From NCBI RefSeq assembly GCF_020523825.1, contig NZ_JAJALK010000002.1, positions 372,001 through 436,000 on the forward strand: 64,000 nt of DNA, written 5' to 3'. The notes under the pieces were generated by a model that was given only the letters and a program-made list of their open reading frames with translations, made no database searches and had not been told where the DNA came from. This document shows, piece after piece, positions 54,744-63,840 of this stretch. Source of the stretch: Methylobacterium brachiatum. Lineage in GTDB: Bacteria > Pseudomonadota > Alphaproteobacteria > Rhizobiales > Beijerinckiaceae. Made by a program: the position numbers and the translations under genes. The first letter of the stretch is position 1. Each line of letters opens with the position of its first letter.

Positions 54744-55577
54744 ATGCAGATCCAGACCGCCGTCACGACCCCCGTCGTCCCGCCCCTCCTCGGCGAGCCG
54801 GGCCTCCTCAAGCGCATCGACCTCCCCGCCGTCCCGTCCGGGCCGGGGACCAAGGCCGGGCCCGGCACCTCGTTCGCGGTGCCCGCGGACCTCGGACTGG
54901 GCTCCTCGCCCCGGTCGCTCCCGCCGGTCCGGCCGCCCCGCGGCTGGGTCCCCGACGTGCTGCGTCACGAGAAGCTCCCCGGCGGCATGACGGTCACCAC
55001 GGCGGCCTTGGAGACCGCCGGGCTGACGATGCTCCTGTGCGATCCGGACACGCGGCTCGTCGTGCCGTTCGGGCATGTGCTCGGCTACCGCGAGGTCGCC
55101 GCCGACGGCGCCGTCCTGGAGGGACGCCACCGCCCGGAGGCGGTGGTGCGCCGCCGGGACGGCGCCGTCGTCGCCTACACCTTCATCCACAGCTGGGAGC
55201 GGGACGCGGCAGCTCCGGACTGGCCGAGGACGAAGGCCGCCATCCGCGCGGGCTATCGCCGCCTCGGCGTCGGCTTCCGCGTGCTGACCGAGCACCCGCT
55301 GTTCGCCCGGACGCTCCGGGAGAACCGCGCCCGCATGCTGCGCGAGCGGGCCGGGTGCCAGGATCCCGACGTGGCGCGCGTGCGGGAATCGCTGGCCGGG
55401 CATGGGCTGCCGACCACCGTGGCACGCTTCCACCGCCGGGCGCGGCCCTTCCCCGCGCGCCGCCTCGACCGGACCCTCGGCTGCGTCATCGAGCTCGCGC
55501 TCGCCGGTGACGTCGCACTCGACCTCAGGAACCCCCTGGGACCCGAGACGCGGATCGGCAGGGGGGACCGCGCATGA
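54744..55577 (+). CDS. Catalytically degenerate TnsA-like paralogue
   Basis: The 277-residue protein parallels the TnsA at 55574-56326. Its C-terminal part (HGLPTTVARFHRR then IELALAGDVALDLRNPLGPE) matches LGLPTTIAAVVRA then MNLALAGEVALDLARPLSFQ of that protein. In the nuclease region, aligned by spacing, Glu90 in AALETAGLTMLL is kept. PD became PE (131-132) and the DAK triad became TFI within AVVAYTFIHS (146-148), so DNA cleavage is unlikely. It starts 14 bases after the previous gene and overlaps tnsA by ATGA. It may act as a structural or regulatory partner of TnsA. Confidence 0.72.
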   Translation: MQIQTAVTTPVVPPLLGEPGLLKRIDLPAVPSGPGTKAGPGTSFAVPADLGLGSSPRSLPPVRPPRGWVPDVLRHEKLPGGMTVTTAALETAGLTMLLCDPDTRLVVPFGHVLGYREVAADGAVLEGRHRPEAVVRRRDGAVVAYTFIHSWERDAAAPDWPRTKAAIRAGYRRLGVGFRVLTEHPLFARTLRENRARMLRERAGCQDPDVARVRESLAGHGLPTTVARFHRRARPFPARRLDRTLGCVIELALAGDVALDLRNPLGPETRIGRGDRA

Positions 55578-56326
55578 GCGCCGCGACCGCCCCGTCCGGG
55601 GAACCCCTGCGCCTGAAGTCCTCCGCGCAGCCGGCGAATTTGGGCCTGTTCCCAGGCGCCCCCGTCGTCCGGGAGGTGAAGAAGCGCAACTACCTGTGCG
55701 CGGTCGATGGCGACGGCGGCGACCACAAGGCGCTCGGCGACGCCCCGTTCCGCTCGCTTCTGGAACGTGATCTTCGGACCCTCCTCGGGGCCAACCCCGA
55801 CATCGCGCACTACGCGGTCGAGCCGCACGAACTCACCTTTTTCATCCCGGACGGTCGAGGCGGCCAGGAGAAGCACGTCTACGTCCCGGACGTGGTGTGC
55901 TGCTATCGAGCCGGCCCGGTGGTCGTGATCGACGCCAAGGCCCTGTTCATCGCCACGCGGCCGGGCTGGACACGGCGGCAGCCGCACATCGAGGAGGCCT
56001 ACCGCATCGACCACGGCGTCGCTTTCCTGACCCTGGACGAGGCCGAGATCCGGGCCGAGCCCCGGCTCTCGAACGCCCAGATCATGGAGCGGCACCGCTA
56101 CATCGTCCCGGACGCCGTCGCCCTGCTGCGCGTCCGCGACGCCTTCGTGGCGCTCGGCCTGCCGACCACGATCGCGGCCGTGGTCAGGGCCGCCCGGCTG
56201 AACGACCGGCCGGGCGAGTGCCGCGCCTACACCGCCGTGATGAACCTGGCGCTGGCGGGCGAGGTCGCGCTCGACCTCGCCCGGCCGCTCTCCTTCCAGG
56301 CCGAGATCCGCGAGGTGGTGCCGTGA
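55574..56326 (+). CDS. tnsA: TnsA-like endonuclease of a Tn7-like transposon
   Basis: The 250-residue protein has the PD-(D/E)XK layout of TnsA: RSLLERDLRTLLG with Glu64, HVYVPDVVCCYR with Asp106 and PVVVIDAKALF with Asp120 and Lys122. TnsA nicks the 5' ends of the transposon so that it moves by cut-and-paste. The protein is close in length to Tn7 TnsA (about 270). It overlaps both neighbours by four bases: the tnsA paralogue upstream (ATGA) and tnsB downstream (GTGA). Spacing of the catalytic residues matches the family closely. Confidence 0.85.
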   Translation: MSAATAPSGEPLRLKSSAQPANLGLFPGAPVVREVKKRNYLCAVDGDGGDHKALGDAPFRSLLERDLRTLLGANPDIAHYAVEPHELTFFIPDGRGGQEKHVYVPDVVCCYRAGPVVVIDAKALFIATRPGWTRRQPHIEEAYRIDHGVAFLTLDEAEIRAEPRLSNAQIMERHRYIVPDAVALLRVRDAFVALGLPTTIAAVVRAARLNDRPGECRAYTAVMNLALAGEVALDLARPLSFQAEIREVVP

Positions 56327-58722
56327 ACGCGCCGTTTTCCGTCCCCTCCGTCCAAACCGCCCATGGGCAGGCGGCGACGCTGCGCTTCGACCTGCGCACC
56401 AAGGACATCCTCAACCTCAACGGGCGGACCCACGAGTTCGAGCGCCGCCTCGACGGGCGGCTGCAGTTCCTGCGCGTCGAGGACAAGGACGTGCTGTTCC
56501 TCACCGACGAGCAACTCGCCTTCCTGTCGGCGAGGGGCGAGGCGCGGCTCGTCGCCGGCAATTTCAAGTACGGCAAGCCGAGAGGCCCGCTGCCGAACCG
56601 CCTCAAGCTCACGAAGGAGCAGGTCGCCGAGGCGGCCCGGAAGCTCGATTACGTGAACGCCTGCATCCGGGGCTTCGTCGAGGGCGAGGCGCGGCCCCGC
56701 GCGCCCTGGGAGTTCCGACGCTCGAAGCCGGCGCTCGACCCCGTTATCGTGCGGGTGGCGCTGAGCAAGGGCGAGAAGGCGCCGCACTTCACCACGGTGC
56801 TCAACTGGTTCGACCTCTGGATGACGCTCGGCGACATCCACGGCAAGGCGTGCCTCGTCGACCGGCACCAGCACAAGGGCAACCGGCGCCGGCCGTTCGG
56901 GCATGTGGGCGAGGTCGCGCTGGAGCGCGGCGTCTGGCGCTGGCTCAGCCCGAACATGACCACGGAGGTGGCCTACGCCAAGGTCGTCACCTCGGTCGGG
57001 GCCTACAAGCGCACCCTCTCGCGCCATCTCTCGCCGGAGGAACTCGACCAGATCCGGGTCCCGTCGATCCGCACGTTCCAGCGCCGTTGCAAGGACGTCG
57101 ACAAGTACGTCCGGGATTACTACCGCAAGGGTCCCGAGTACGCCGCGAAGATGCACCGCACCTATGAGGTGCAGCCGCTTCCGGACCGGCCGTACCAGGA
57201 CGTCGAGGTCGACCACTGCGTACTCGACATCCTGCTCGTCGACGACGACAGCGACGTCGTCCTCGGCCGGCCAGACCTGATTATTTTCCGCTGTCGCAAG
57301 ACGGGGATGATCGTCGGGGCGTCGCTCGGCTACGAGGCCCCGAGCTTCGCGAGCTTCGTCGCCGGCCTGCGGCACGCGATGTACCCGAAGGACATGTCGC
57401 CGTTCCCGGCCGTGCGGATGCCGTGGCCGTGCTTCGGCCGGATCGAAAACCTCTGGGTCGACAATGCTTTGCATTTTATCGGCAAGGACATCGAGGCCGC
57501 CGCGCGCGAGCTGAAGATGAACAAGCCGCGGTTCAAGCCGAAGTGCCCCTGGCTCAAGGGCGCCCTCGAACGATTCTTCGGCTACCTCAACACGGGTCTG
57601 ATCCACCTGCTCCCGGGCACGACGCTGTCCAACACGGTCAAGAGGCGCGAGCCCGACCCGGAGACCCTGGACTGCGCCAAGATCCGGAAATCGGAGTTCG
57701 AGGCGCTGCTGATGTTCTTCATCTGCGACGTCCACAACGTCCACAGGTCGAAGGGCCTGGGCCTGCTGCGCGGCATCGGCGACATCCCGCTCCGGGTCTG
57801 GAACGAGGAGGCGGCCCGCCATCCCAGCGGCCCGCTCCCGCCAGTCGACCTGTTCGTCGCCCTGTGCGGCGAGTGGGAGGACCGCACGATCCAGAACGAC
57901 GGGATCGTCTGGGACCACGTCAAGTACGAATGCCCGGAGCTGATCACGCTCATCACCAACCCGGGGCACCGGAACGCGCGGGAGGACGGCGCGGGCACGC
58001 GCTACCGGTGCGTCCGCGACCCGAGCGACATCGGCCGGATCTACGTGATCGACCCGTACGACCGGGACGGGCGCATCATCACGGTGCCGGCGACCCGGGC
58101 CCATCGCGCCTACGCCGAGGGGCGCCACCGGCACGTCCACGACCTCGCCGTCGAGAATGCCAGGCGCATGGTCAAGGGCGCGTTCGATTTCGATGCGATG
58201 GCCCGGGCGCTCGACCTCCTCGGGGACGCGGCCGCCGCAGCGCGGGCGAAACCGGAGCGCAAGGCCATCCATCGCGGCCTCGCCCGTTTCCTCGACGGCG
58301 AGCGCAAGCGGCGCTTCCGCAGCGAGGTGCGCACGGGCACGCCGGCGCTTCCCGCCACCACCGCGGGGCACCTCGATCCCCTGGCCATCGCGCGCCGTCC
58401 GAAGGCCGCGACGGCGCCGGAGCCAGGGCCCGATCCCGCTGGGTCGCCCCCGGCCCCGAGGCTCCTCGCCGCCGGCGGGCACCGCGATGCGTCGGTCCCG
58501 GCGCCGCCACAGGGCGCCATGGCGTCGGCGGACGGTGCCCCCGGCCCGATGCCGCCTGCCCCGGTCCGGGACGAGCCCGAGGAGGCCTCGTCGGCCATCG
58601 TGCCGGCACCGGCGCCGGAGGCCCCCATTCCCGCGTCCGGGGCCCCCGGGCCCGACGACGATCTCGACGAGGAACTCGCGGCCCTCAGGGCCGACAGGAA
58701 GTGGAGTACGGGCGATGAGTGA
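56323..58722 (+). CDS. tnsB: TnsB-like DDE transposase
   Basis: The 799-residue transposase has N-terminal DNA-binding regions, then an RNase H-like core with the triad Asp297 (DVEVDHCVLDILL), Asp380 (NLWVDNALHF) and Glu416 (KGALERFFGYLN). The last two are 35 residues apart, the DD35E spacing of the Mu/Tn7/retroviral integrase group. A C-terminal beta-barrel region and a Pro/Ala-rich tail of about 120 residues follow; the tail is where TnsB proteins contact TnsC. It starts at a GTG overlapping the tnsA stop and ends eight bases inside tnsC. It catalyses 3' end joining. Confidence 0.92.
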   Translation: MNAPFSVPSVQTAHGQAATLRFDLRTKDILNLNGRTHEFERRLDGRLQFLRVEDKDVLFLTDEQLAFLSARGEARLVAGNFKYGKPRGPLPNRLKLTKEQVAEAARKLDYVNACIRGFVEGEARPRAPWEFRRSKPALDPVIVRVALSKGEKAPHFTTVLNWFDLWMTLGDIHGKACLVDRHQHKGNRRRPFGHVGEVALERGVWRWLSPNMTTEVAYAKVVTSVGAYKRTLSRHLSPEELDQIRVPSIRTFQRRCKDVDKYVRDYYRKGPEYAAKMHRTYEVQPLPDRPYQDVEVDHCVLDILLVDDDSDVVLGRPDLIIFRCRKTGMIVGASLGYEAPSFASFVAGLRHAMYPKDMSPFPAVRMPWPCFGRIENLWVDNALHFIGKDIEAAARELKMNKPRFKPKCPWLKGALERFFGYLNTGLIHLLPGTTLSNTVKRREPDPETLDCAKIRKSEFEALLMFFICDVHNVHRSKGLGLLRGIGDIPLRVWNEEAARHPSGPLPPVDLFVALCGEWEDRTIQNDGIVWDHVKYECPELITLITNPGHRNAREDGAGTRYRCVRDPSDIGRIYVIDPYDRDGRIITVPATRAHRAYAEGRHRHVHDLAVENARRMVKGAFDFDAMARALDLLGDAAAAARAKPERKAIHRGLARFLDGERKRRFRSEVRTGTPALPATTAGHLDPLAIARRPKAATAPEPGPDPAGSPPAPRLLAAGGHRDASVPAPPQGAMASADGAPGPMPPAPVRDEPEEASSAIVPAPAPEAPIPASGAPGPDDDLDEELAALRADRKWSTGDE

Positions 58723-59731
58723 GACCCTCCGGGACGACGAGCGGCTTCGCCGCGCCGAGCGCGCGGCGAAGCCGGCTGCCGAGCGGCAGCTCATCATGAA
58801 GAACCTCTTCGTGGGGCACGACCGCTTCGAGACCGCGACCGAGGCGGTCGCGCGGTTCCATCTGCCCGTGAAGGACGGCCTGCCGGACACCGGGTCGCTG
58901 TTCGTCCTCGCCGGCGATCCGCGGACGGGCAAGAGCTATGCCCTGAAGCGATATGCCCGCGGATTCCCGGCCGACCTGACCGGCTCCGAGGGAATCGTGC
59001 GGCGGGTGGCGTACGTCGACCTGCCTGTCGGCTGCAACAAGGCCGGCTTCGTGACCGCCCTCGCGGGAGTGCTGAACGCCGGCGACGTCACCCGAATGAA
59101 GGTCGACGCATTGTTCGGCAACGTGCTGAACGCCTTGGTCAAGCAGAAGGTCGAGCTGGTCCTCCTCGACGAGGTCCAGGAAGCCTTCACCACCGCACGA
59201 CCAGGCGCGCTGAAGGACTGCCTGGGACTCGTCCGCAAGATCCTCAACCTCGGGACGCTCAACGTCGCCGCCGCAGGGCTCGTCGAGACCTACGGGATCA
59301 TGGCGGCGGACAAGCAGCTGGAGGGGCGGGGCGGCCTGCCGCACCACATCATGCTGCCCTACTCCTGGGACAGCAAGGAGGAGCGCGCCCTCTTCCGCCT
59401 GCTCTGCGCCGAGATCGACGGCCGGCTGCCCTTCGCGGCGAAGTCGGGCCTCGGCTCGCAGTGGTTCGCATCGCGGCTCTACTGGGTGACCGACGGCATC
59501 ATCGGCCGGCTGAAGGACTTCATCTTCGCGGCCGGGTGCCGGGCGCTCAACGACGGCGCCGAGCGGGTCGAGGTCGGACATTTCGCCGATGCCTGGGACC
59601 TCGTCAGGCCGGTCGGGATGACCTTCAACCCGTTCCGCGACGACATCGACCAAGCCCCGGCCCGCGCGACACCGCCCGCTAAGCCGACGCTGCAGCCGAA
59701 GGATCCGGCGCAGGGCGCCTTCGTCAAGTGA
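58715..59731 (+). CDS. tnsC: TnsC/TniB-like AAA+ regulator of transposition
   Basis: This 338-residue AAA+ ATPase has Walker A LAGDPRTGKSYALKRY (residues 65-80) and Walker B VELVLLDEVQEAFT, with the sensor-like segment NLGTLNVAAAGLVETYGIMA after it. It is the size of TniB rather than of the longer Tn7 TnsC. It would assemble on target DNA chosen by the TniQ-type protein and recruit TnsA/TnsB. The ATG at 58715 overlaps the end of tnsB by eight bases. Confidence 0.9.
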   Translation: MSETLRDDERLRRAERAAKPAAERQLIMKNLFVGHDRFETATEAVARFHLPVKDGLPDTGSLFVLAGDPRTGKSYALKRYARGFPADLTGSEGIVRRVAYVDLPVGCNKAGFVTALAGVLNAGDVTRMKVDALFGNVLNALVKQKVELVLLDEVQEAFTTARPGALKDCLGLVRKILNLGTLNVAAAGLVETYGIMAADKQLEGRGGLPHHIMLPYSWDSKEERALFRLLCAEIDGRLPFAAKSGLGSQWFASRLYWVTDGIIGRLKDFIFAAGCRALNDGAERVEVGHFADAWDLVRPVGMTFNPFRDDIDQAPARATPPAKPTLQPKDPAQGAFVK

Positions 59732-59741
59732 GGCGGCCGGC

Positions 59742-62072
59742 ATGAGGACCTTCACGGACCTGCACGGGCGCTTCGAGCCTCCGCTCCCCGATTGGGGGCC
59801 GCCCCATCCGGGCGAGCCCGCCCACGGCTACGTCGTACGCCTCGGAGCCATGAGCGGGATCGGCAGCGTCGCCGTCCTGCTGAACTCGCACGGGCTGAAC
59901 GGGCGGGACATCCAGCCCGCCGAGTGCCTGGAGTTCGCGCTGTCCTTCCCGCTCTCGGGAAAAGAGCAGCTGATCCATGCCACCCCCGTGGTCTCCCCGA
60001 CCTCGGTCGTGATCATGGGCCAGGAAGTCCGGCGGCGGCACTGGCAGATCGGCCTGCGCCGCTTCTGTCCGGCCTGCCTCGCCGAGAGCCCGCATCACCG
60101 GGCCTGGTGGGACCTGCCGGCGTTCGCGCGCTGCCCGGACCACGATATCGACATCGTCGACCGCGACGCCTCGGGCCACCCCGTCCCATGGTGGTCGGCG
60201 TCGTTCACGCACGCCCCGACCGGCTCGCCGCTGCCGCGGCACGGCGTGCCGCGCCGCACGGTCCCGCGGCCGTCCCTGGAGGGCTACATCCTCGCCCGGC
60301 TGGGCGCCGCCGGGCCCCCGGCGGTCCCGCTGCTCGATGGCCTCCCCACCTTGGGCGACGTGCTCGACGCGGTGGAGCTCGTCGGCCGGGTCGCCCTCGG
60401 CGGAACCCTGCGGACGCGCCCGGTCGTTGGCGTGACCAAGGGTTTCGGCCTGCCCGCCGTGAACCGGGCCGGGTACGACGTGCTGCGCAAGGGGGAGGAC
60501 GGGCTCGTCACGCTGCTCCACGCGGTCGCGGCCGCGCGCGCGGCCTTCAAGGACGGGCGCGGCAAGCGCGCGAGCTTCGGCTGGCTCGGCTCGGCCCTGA
60601 ACGCGGAGAAAGGCTCGCACATCGGGATCCTCGCCGGTTGCATGCGGCGGGTGGCGATCGAGCGGGGCGACTTCTCGCCGTCGACCTGCGAGGCTTGGTA
60701 CGCCGGCGAGGCGGGCTGGCTGCCGGTCCCGACCCTGGCGGCCGAGCTCGGCCTGACGGAGGAGCGCCTGCGGCGCCTGTCCGAGGCGCTCGGCATCCAC
60801 GAGCGGCAGTTCGGCATCGCGCGTGCGCGGTACCGCTCCTTCAGCCCGGAGCAGGCGGAGTCGGTCAGGCGGACGTTGGCCTCATGCCTCGACCGGGACG
60901 GGGCCGCCGACGCGCTGGGGCTCCCGCGCGACACGTTCGACGCCCTCGTCTGCGCCGGCGTCATCACCCACTTCGTCAGGATCGGCACGGGTCGCGACCG
61001 CGACCGGTTCCGGCCCGAGGACGTGGCCACGCTCGCCGCGCGCCTGCTGCACAAGGTCGAGCCCGCGACCGACGTGCCGGACGGCCACCTGAGGCTGGCC
61101 GACCTCAGGCGGACCTGCAAGACCAACCCGGCGCGGTCGGTCGAGGCGATCCTGAAAGGGTATGCGGTCCCGCGGGGAAGGCTCGGACCGACCGTCGGCG
61201 ACCTCCTGGTCCTCGACCCGCGCCGGGACCGCGGGGGCGGCATGCGGGCCGCGCGCGCGGCCTTGCGGACGCTCCCCGGCCTCAGCCGCTACCAGGCCGC
61301 CACCGTGCTCGGATGCAGGGTCGAGACGGTCGACGGCCTGATCGACGGAGGTCACCTGCGGGTGTGCTCCGGGGGGCGCGGCTGGCGCCGGATCGACGAG
61401 ATATCCCTCGATGGGTTCCGCAGGATCTGGGCCCCCGCGGACATCTATGCCGACATCGCCGGGGCGGTGCGGTCGGGTCACGAGGCCGGTGCCGCGCTGG
61501 AGAAGCTCGGCGTCGAGACGCTGCGGGTTGCCCAGAAGGACGGAACCGTCACGCACATGGTCGACCGTGCCGGCGCGCGCTCGATATTGGTGCTGGCCTG
61601 CGACCCCGACGACCCGGCGGGCGGCGGCGTGCTCGCGTTCCAGGCCGCGCTGCTCCGCGCGCTCGGGCGGCGGGGAACGTTCAAGCTCGTCGGGCGAAGC
61701 CGCGGCCTGACCCTGTCCAGCGCCTCCGGCGACCTCACGATCCGGATCGAGGTCCAACCCGAGCGGGAGGCGGTGGAAGTCGTCCTGACCCGCGGGGGCC
61801 GCCCGCCTCGGGAGGTGGCGATCCAGGCCGCGCTCGGCGGACGCCTGCGTTGGCGCGAGGTGGCCGGACGGCTGGAGGTTGCCGACATCGTCGAGGCATC
61901 CGAGCTCTCGGCGCCGCGCGCCTGGCCGGACCTGGTTGCCCGTACGGTCGCCAGCACCGAGCTGTTGCGCGCGACCTTCCCGCAGGTCCGGGGAGCCACC
62001 GCGCCCGGTGGCGTCAAGGCGGCGCGGCCGGCCTTCCCGGAGACGGATCGATCCGAGCGGCCCGCGACGTGA
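59742..62072 (+). CDS. tniQ: Large TniQ/TnsD-like target-selection protein
   Basis: The 776-residue protein begins with a TniQ domain: PAHGYVVRLGAMSGIGSVAV, then a zinc finger with Cys109, Cys112, Cys131 and His134 (RFCPACLAES and RCPDHDIDIVD). Beyond about residue 330 are several helix-turn-helix-like segments (VPTLAAELGLTEERLRRLSE, GAADALGLPRDTFDALVCAG, YQAATVLGCRVETVDGLIDG). It is much longer than TniQ (about 400) or Tn7 TnsD (508), so it probably reads a specific DNA target by itself. It lies 10 bases after tnsC. The target site is unknown. Confidence 0.88.
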   Translation: MRTFTDLHGRFEPPLPDWGPPHPGEPAHGYVVRLGAMSGIGSVAVLLNSHGLNGRDIQPAECLEFALSFPLSGKEQLIHATPVVSPTSVVIMGQEVRRRHWQIGLRRFCPACLAESPHHRAWWDLPAFARCPDHDIDIVDRDASGHPVPWWSASFTHAPTGSPLPRHGVPRRTVPRPSLEGYILARLGAAGPPAVPLLDGLPTLGDVLDAVELVGRVALGGTLRTRPVVGVTKGFGLPAVNRAGYDVLRKGEDGLVTLLHAVAAARAAFKDGRGKRASFGWLGSALNAEKGSHIGILAGCMRRVAIERGDFSPSTCEAWYAGEAGWLPVPTLAAELGLTEERLRRLSEALGIHERQFGIARARYRSFSPEQAESVRRTLASCLDRDGAADALGLPRDTFDALVCAGVITHFVRIGTGRDRDRFRPEDVATLAARLLHKVEPATDVPDGHLRLADLRRTCKTNPARSVEAILKGYAVPRGRLGPTVGDLLVLDPRRDRGGGMRAARAALRTLPGLSRYQAATVLGCRVETVDGLIDGGHLRVCSGGRGWRRIDEISLDGFRRIWAPADIYADIAGAVRSGHEAGAALEKLGVETLRVAQKDGTVTHMVDRAGARSILVLACDPDDPAGGGVLAFQAALLRALGRRGTFKLVGRSRGLTLSSASGDLTIRIEVQPEREAVEVVLTRGGRPPREVAIQAALGGRLRWREVAGRLEVADIVEASELSAPRAWPDLVARTVASTELLRATFPQVRGATAPGGVKAARPAFPETDRSERPAT

Positions 62073-62113
62073 ACCTGCCGTTCGGTCAACCGGCGGTGTC
62101 CCGGTCCAAGCCT

Positions 62114-63727
62114 TCAGGCGCCTGCCGCTCGCTCGGGCGCCCCCGGCCCGACCGCTCCCGAGGGTTCCGGTGAGGCTGCCACCGGACTTGCGTAGAACGG
62201 CTTGAACCGGACGTGGTCGGCCAGCGCCGCGGGACGGTAGGGCGCGACCCCGTCGCACTGGACCACGGACGCGAGCCGGTAGCGCTCGTCGACGCTCGGG
62301 TGCACCGTGGCGTCGGGCCTGATCTCCCGGTCCCTGACTTCCCAGGTCTTGCCCTCCGCCCAGCGTCGTACCCAACCCGGCACCCACGAGGCCGAGACGC
62401 GCGCCGCGATGGCGTCCCGCATGCCGGCCACCTCGCAGTGCTGCACGCCCGCGGCGGACGGGTGCAGGCGTAGCCGCGGGATCCGCATCACCTCGACCGG
62501 GTGGCGCGGATCGGCGACGGGCGGCATCCCGTCCACCTTGAGGCCGTCCGGGACGCCGACGGCCTGCTCCAGCATCCACCGGAGCGCGATGTCGGACAGG
62601 CGGGATTCGGTCTCCTCGTAGCCGCCGCCGATGTCGGAGTGGTTGCCGGCGAACCAGAACTGCCGGAACTGGTCGGGCGCGCCGGGCGCCCGCGGCGGTC
62701 GGACCTCGGTCGGGCCCCACTTCACGCGGTCGAAGTCCTTGCGCCTCTCGTCGATGGCGATTGCCGCGCGGGCGTAGCCGACCTGGGCGCTGAGGAGGCG
62801 GTCGAAGTTCTCGCCCTTCCACTCCGCCACGTGGCTCTTCGACCTTCCCGGCCCGGGCCAGTCCACGATGGTCTTGGTCTTCGCCGCGGCGACGCGCCGC
62901 CTCACCACCCCTGCGACCGCGACGGAAGCGGCCACGAGGATGCCCGCGGTGATCAGGTCCGCTTTCCAGAAGGGGCCGTCGAACAGGTAGGAGATGCCCC
63001 CGACCAGGGCGGAGGTGACGGCGATGGCGATGCCGAGCGGGATGACGGCCGCGGCCGCCAAGCTGGCCTTGATCAGGGTGCGTTTCGGGCCGGCGACGCC
63101 GAGCGCGGCTACCGTGTCGAAGGTCCCGATGAAGTAGGGCTCGACGTTGGACTTGCCGCCACCCTCGGGATGTTCAGAGCCGTACCGCGCCCGGAACCGG
63201 CGGGCGAGCTCGTGCCGCTCCGCGTCGAAGTCCGCGCGCGGGTGGCCGGCACCGTGCTCCAGCACCGTCTCGACCGCTTCGCGCGCGATGTCCCGCGTCA
63301 TCTTGCGGAAGCGCAGCAGAGCGCCGCCGGCACCCGTGGCGGGCACCCCGCAGTACATCAGGAGGTTCGCCACGCAGCGGACCGTGTAGGCCCCCCGGCT
63401 GAAGCCGATCAGGTAGATGCGGTCGCCCGGCTCGTAGTGGTCGATGATGAAGCGATAGCAGTCCGCGATGTTCGTGGTGATCCCGCGCCCCGAGAGGGAG
63501 GCCGCCATCTTCTGCACGAACCGCACGGGCGCCGTCAGCGCCGTGGCGCCGATGTCGGTGCCCAGCCCCGGGTCGTAGAAGGCGACCTGCTCCGCCGGGT
63601 CGATGCCGCTCTCGGGCCCGACCTTGCAGACGCGGTACATCTTGTAGACGTTGCTGACTCGCTGCTCGGGGCGGACGCCGCCATCCTGCCCGGTGCCGTC
63701 GGAGAAGACCACGATATTCTTGGGCAT
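62114..63727 (-). CDS. DUF2235 alpha/beta-hydrolase-like protein with two membrane segments
   Basis: The 537-residue protein has the DUF2235 start NIVVFSDGTGQDGGV and the nucleophile motif YLIGFSRGAYTVRCVANLLM, plus the later FWFAGNHSDIGGGYEETESR containing catalytic acid and histidine candidates. This family includes phospholipase effectors of type VI secretion. Residues about 215-275 contain two hydrophobic helices (ASLAAAAVIPLGIAIAVTSA and DLITAGILVAASVAVAGVV), an uncommon insertion that suggests membrane anchoring. It converges with tniQ, 41 bases away, and no VgrG, PAAR or immunity gene is adjacent. Confidence 0.85.
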   Translation of the reverse strand: MPKNIVVFSDGTGQDGGVRPEQRVSNVYKMYRVCKVGPESGIDPAEQVAFYDPGLGTDIGATALTAPVRFVQKMAASLSGRGITTNIADCYRFIIDHYEPGDRIYLIGFSRGAYTVRCVANLLMYCGVPATGAGGALLRFRKMTRDIAREAVETVLEHGAGHPRADFDAERHELARRFRARYGSEHPEGGGKSNVEPYFIGTFDTVAALGVAGPKRTLIKASLAAAAVIPLGIAIAVTSALVGGISYLFDGPFWKADLITAGILVAASVAVAGVVRRRVAAAKTKTIVDWPGPGRSKSHVAEWKGENFDRLLSAQVGYARAAIAIDERRKDFDRVKWGPTEVRPPRAPGAPDQFRQFWFAGNHSDIGGGYEETESRLSDIALRWMLEQAVGVPDGLKVDGMPPVADPRHPVEVMRIPRLRLHPSAAGVQHCEVAGMRDAIAARVSASWVPGWVRRWAEGKTWEVRDREIRPDATVHPSVDERYRLASVVQCDGVAPYRPAALADHVRFKPFYASPVAASPEPSGAVGPGAPERAAGA

Positions 63728-63840
63728 CCGCCTGCCTCTGGAACGCCGGGGCCCGGGATGGGCGACAGCAGCCTTTGCGTCCCTGGCAGCGATGCCGCCC
63801 GGGACGGGGTTTCAGATTTCCGCCCGCGCTTGCGCCTGCC

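Larger units (their letters stand above)
54744..62072 (+). mobile_element. Tn7-like transposition module (tnsA-like, tnsA, tnsB, tnsC, tniQ)
   Basis: Five co-oriented genes encode the proteins of a Tn7-like heteromeric transposase. Four junctions are stop-start overlaps or gaps of 10 bases. The set lacks a TnsE gene and any cas gene. The ends of the element were not located: in Tn7 the right end lies just upstream of tnsA, so the end could be near 53.4-54.3 kb with cargo extending to the right beyond the window, or the element could extend left to include the 40-53 kb genes. Confidence 0.85.

Noticed and set aside
56227..58932. 901-codon minus-strand frame opposite tnsB
   Set aside because: Exactly mirrors the tnsB coding region, which has a complete DD35E triad; the antisense product has no recognisable domain.
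54744..62072. CRISPR-associated transposon
   Set aside because: TnsA/B/C/TniQ would allow it, but no cas gene and no repeat-spacer array is present in the window.
59792..62173. Second long plus-strand frame overlapping tniQ
   Set aside because: It is Arg/Gly/Ala/Pro-rich without motifs, whereas the other frame carries the TniQ zinc finger.
62114..63727. Type VI secretion effector gene cluster
   Set aside because: Only the DUF2235 gene is present; there is no VgrG, PAAR, Hcp or immunity-like gene beside it.
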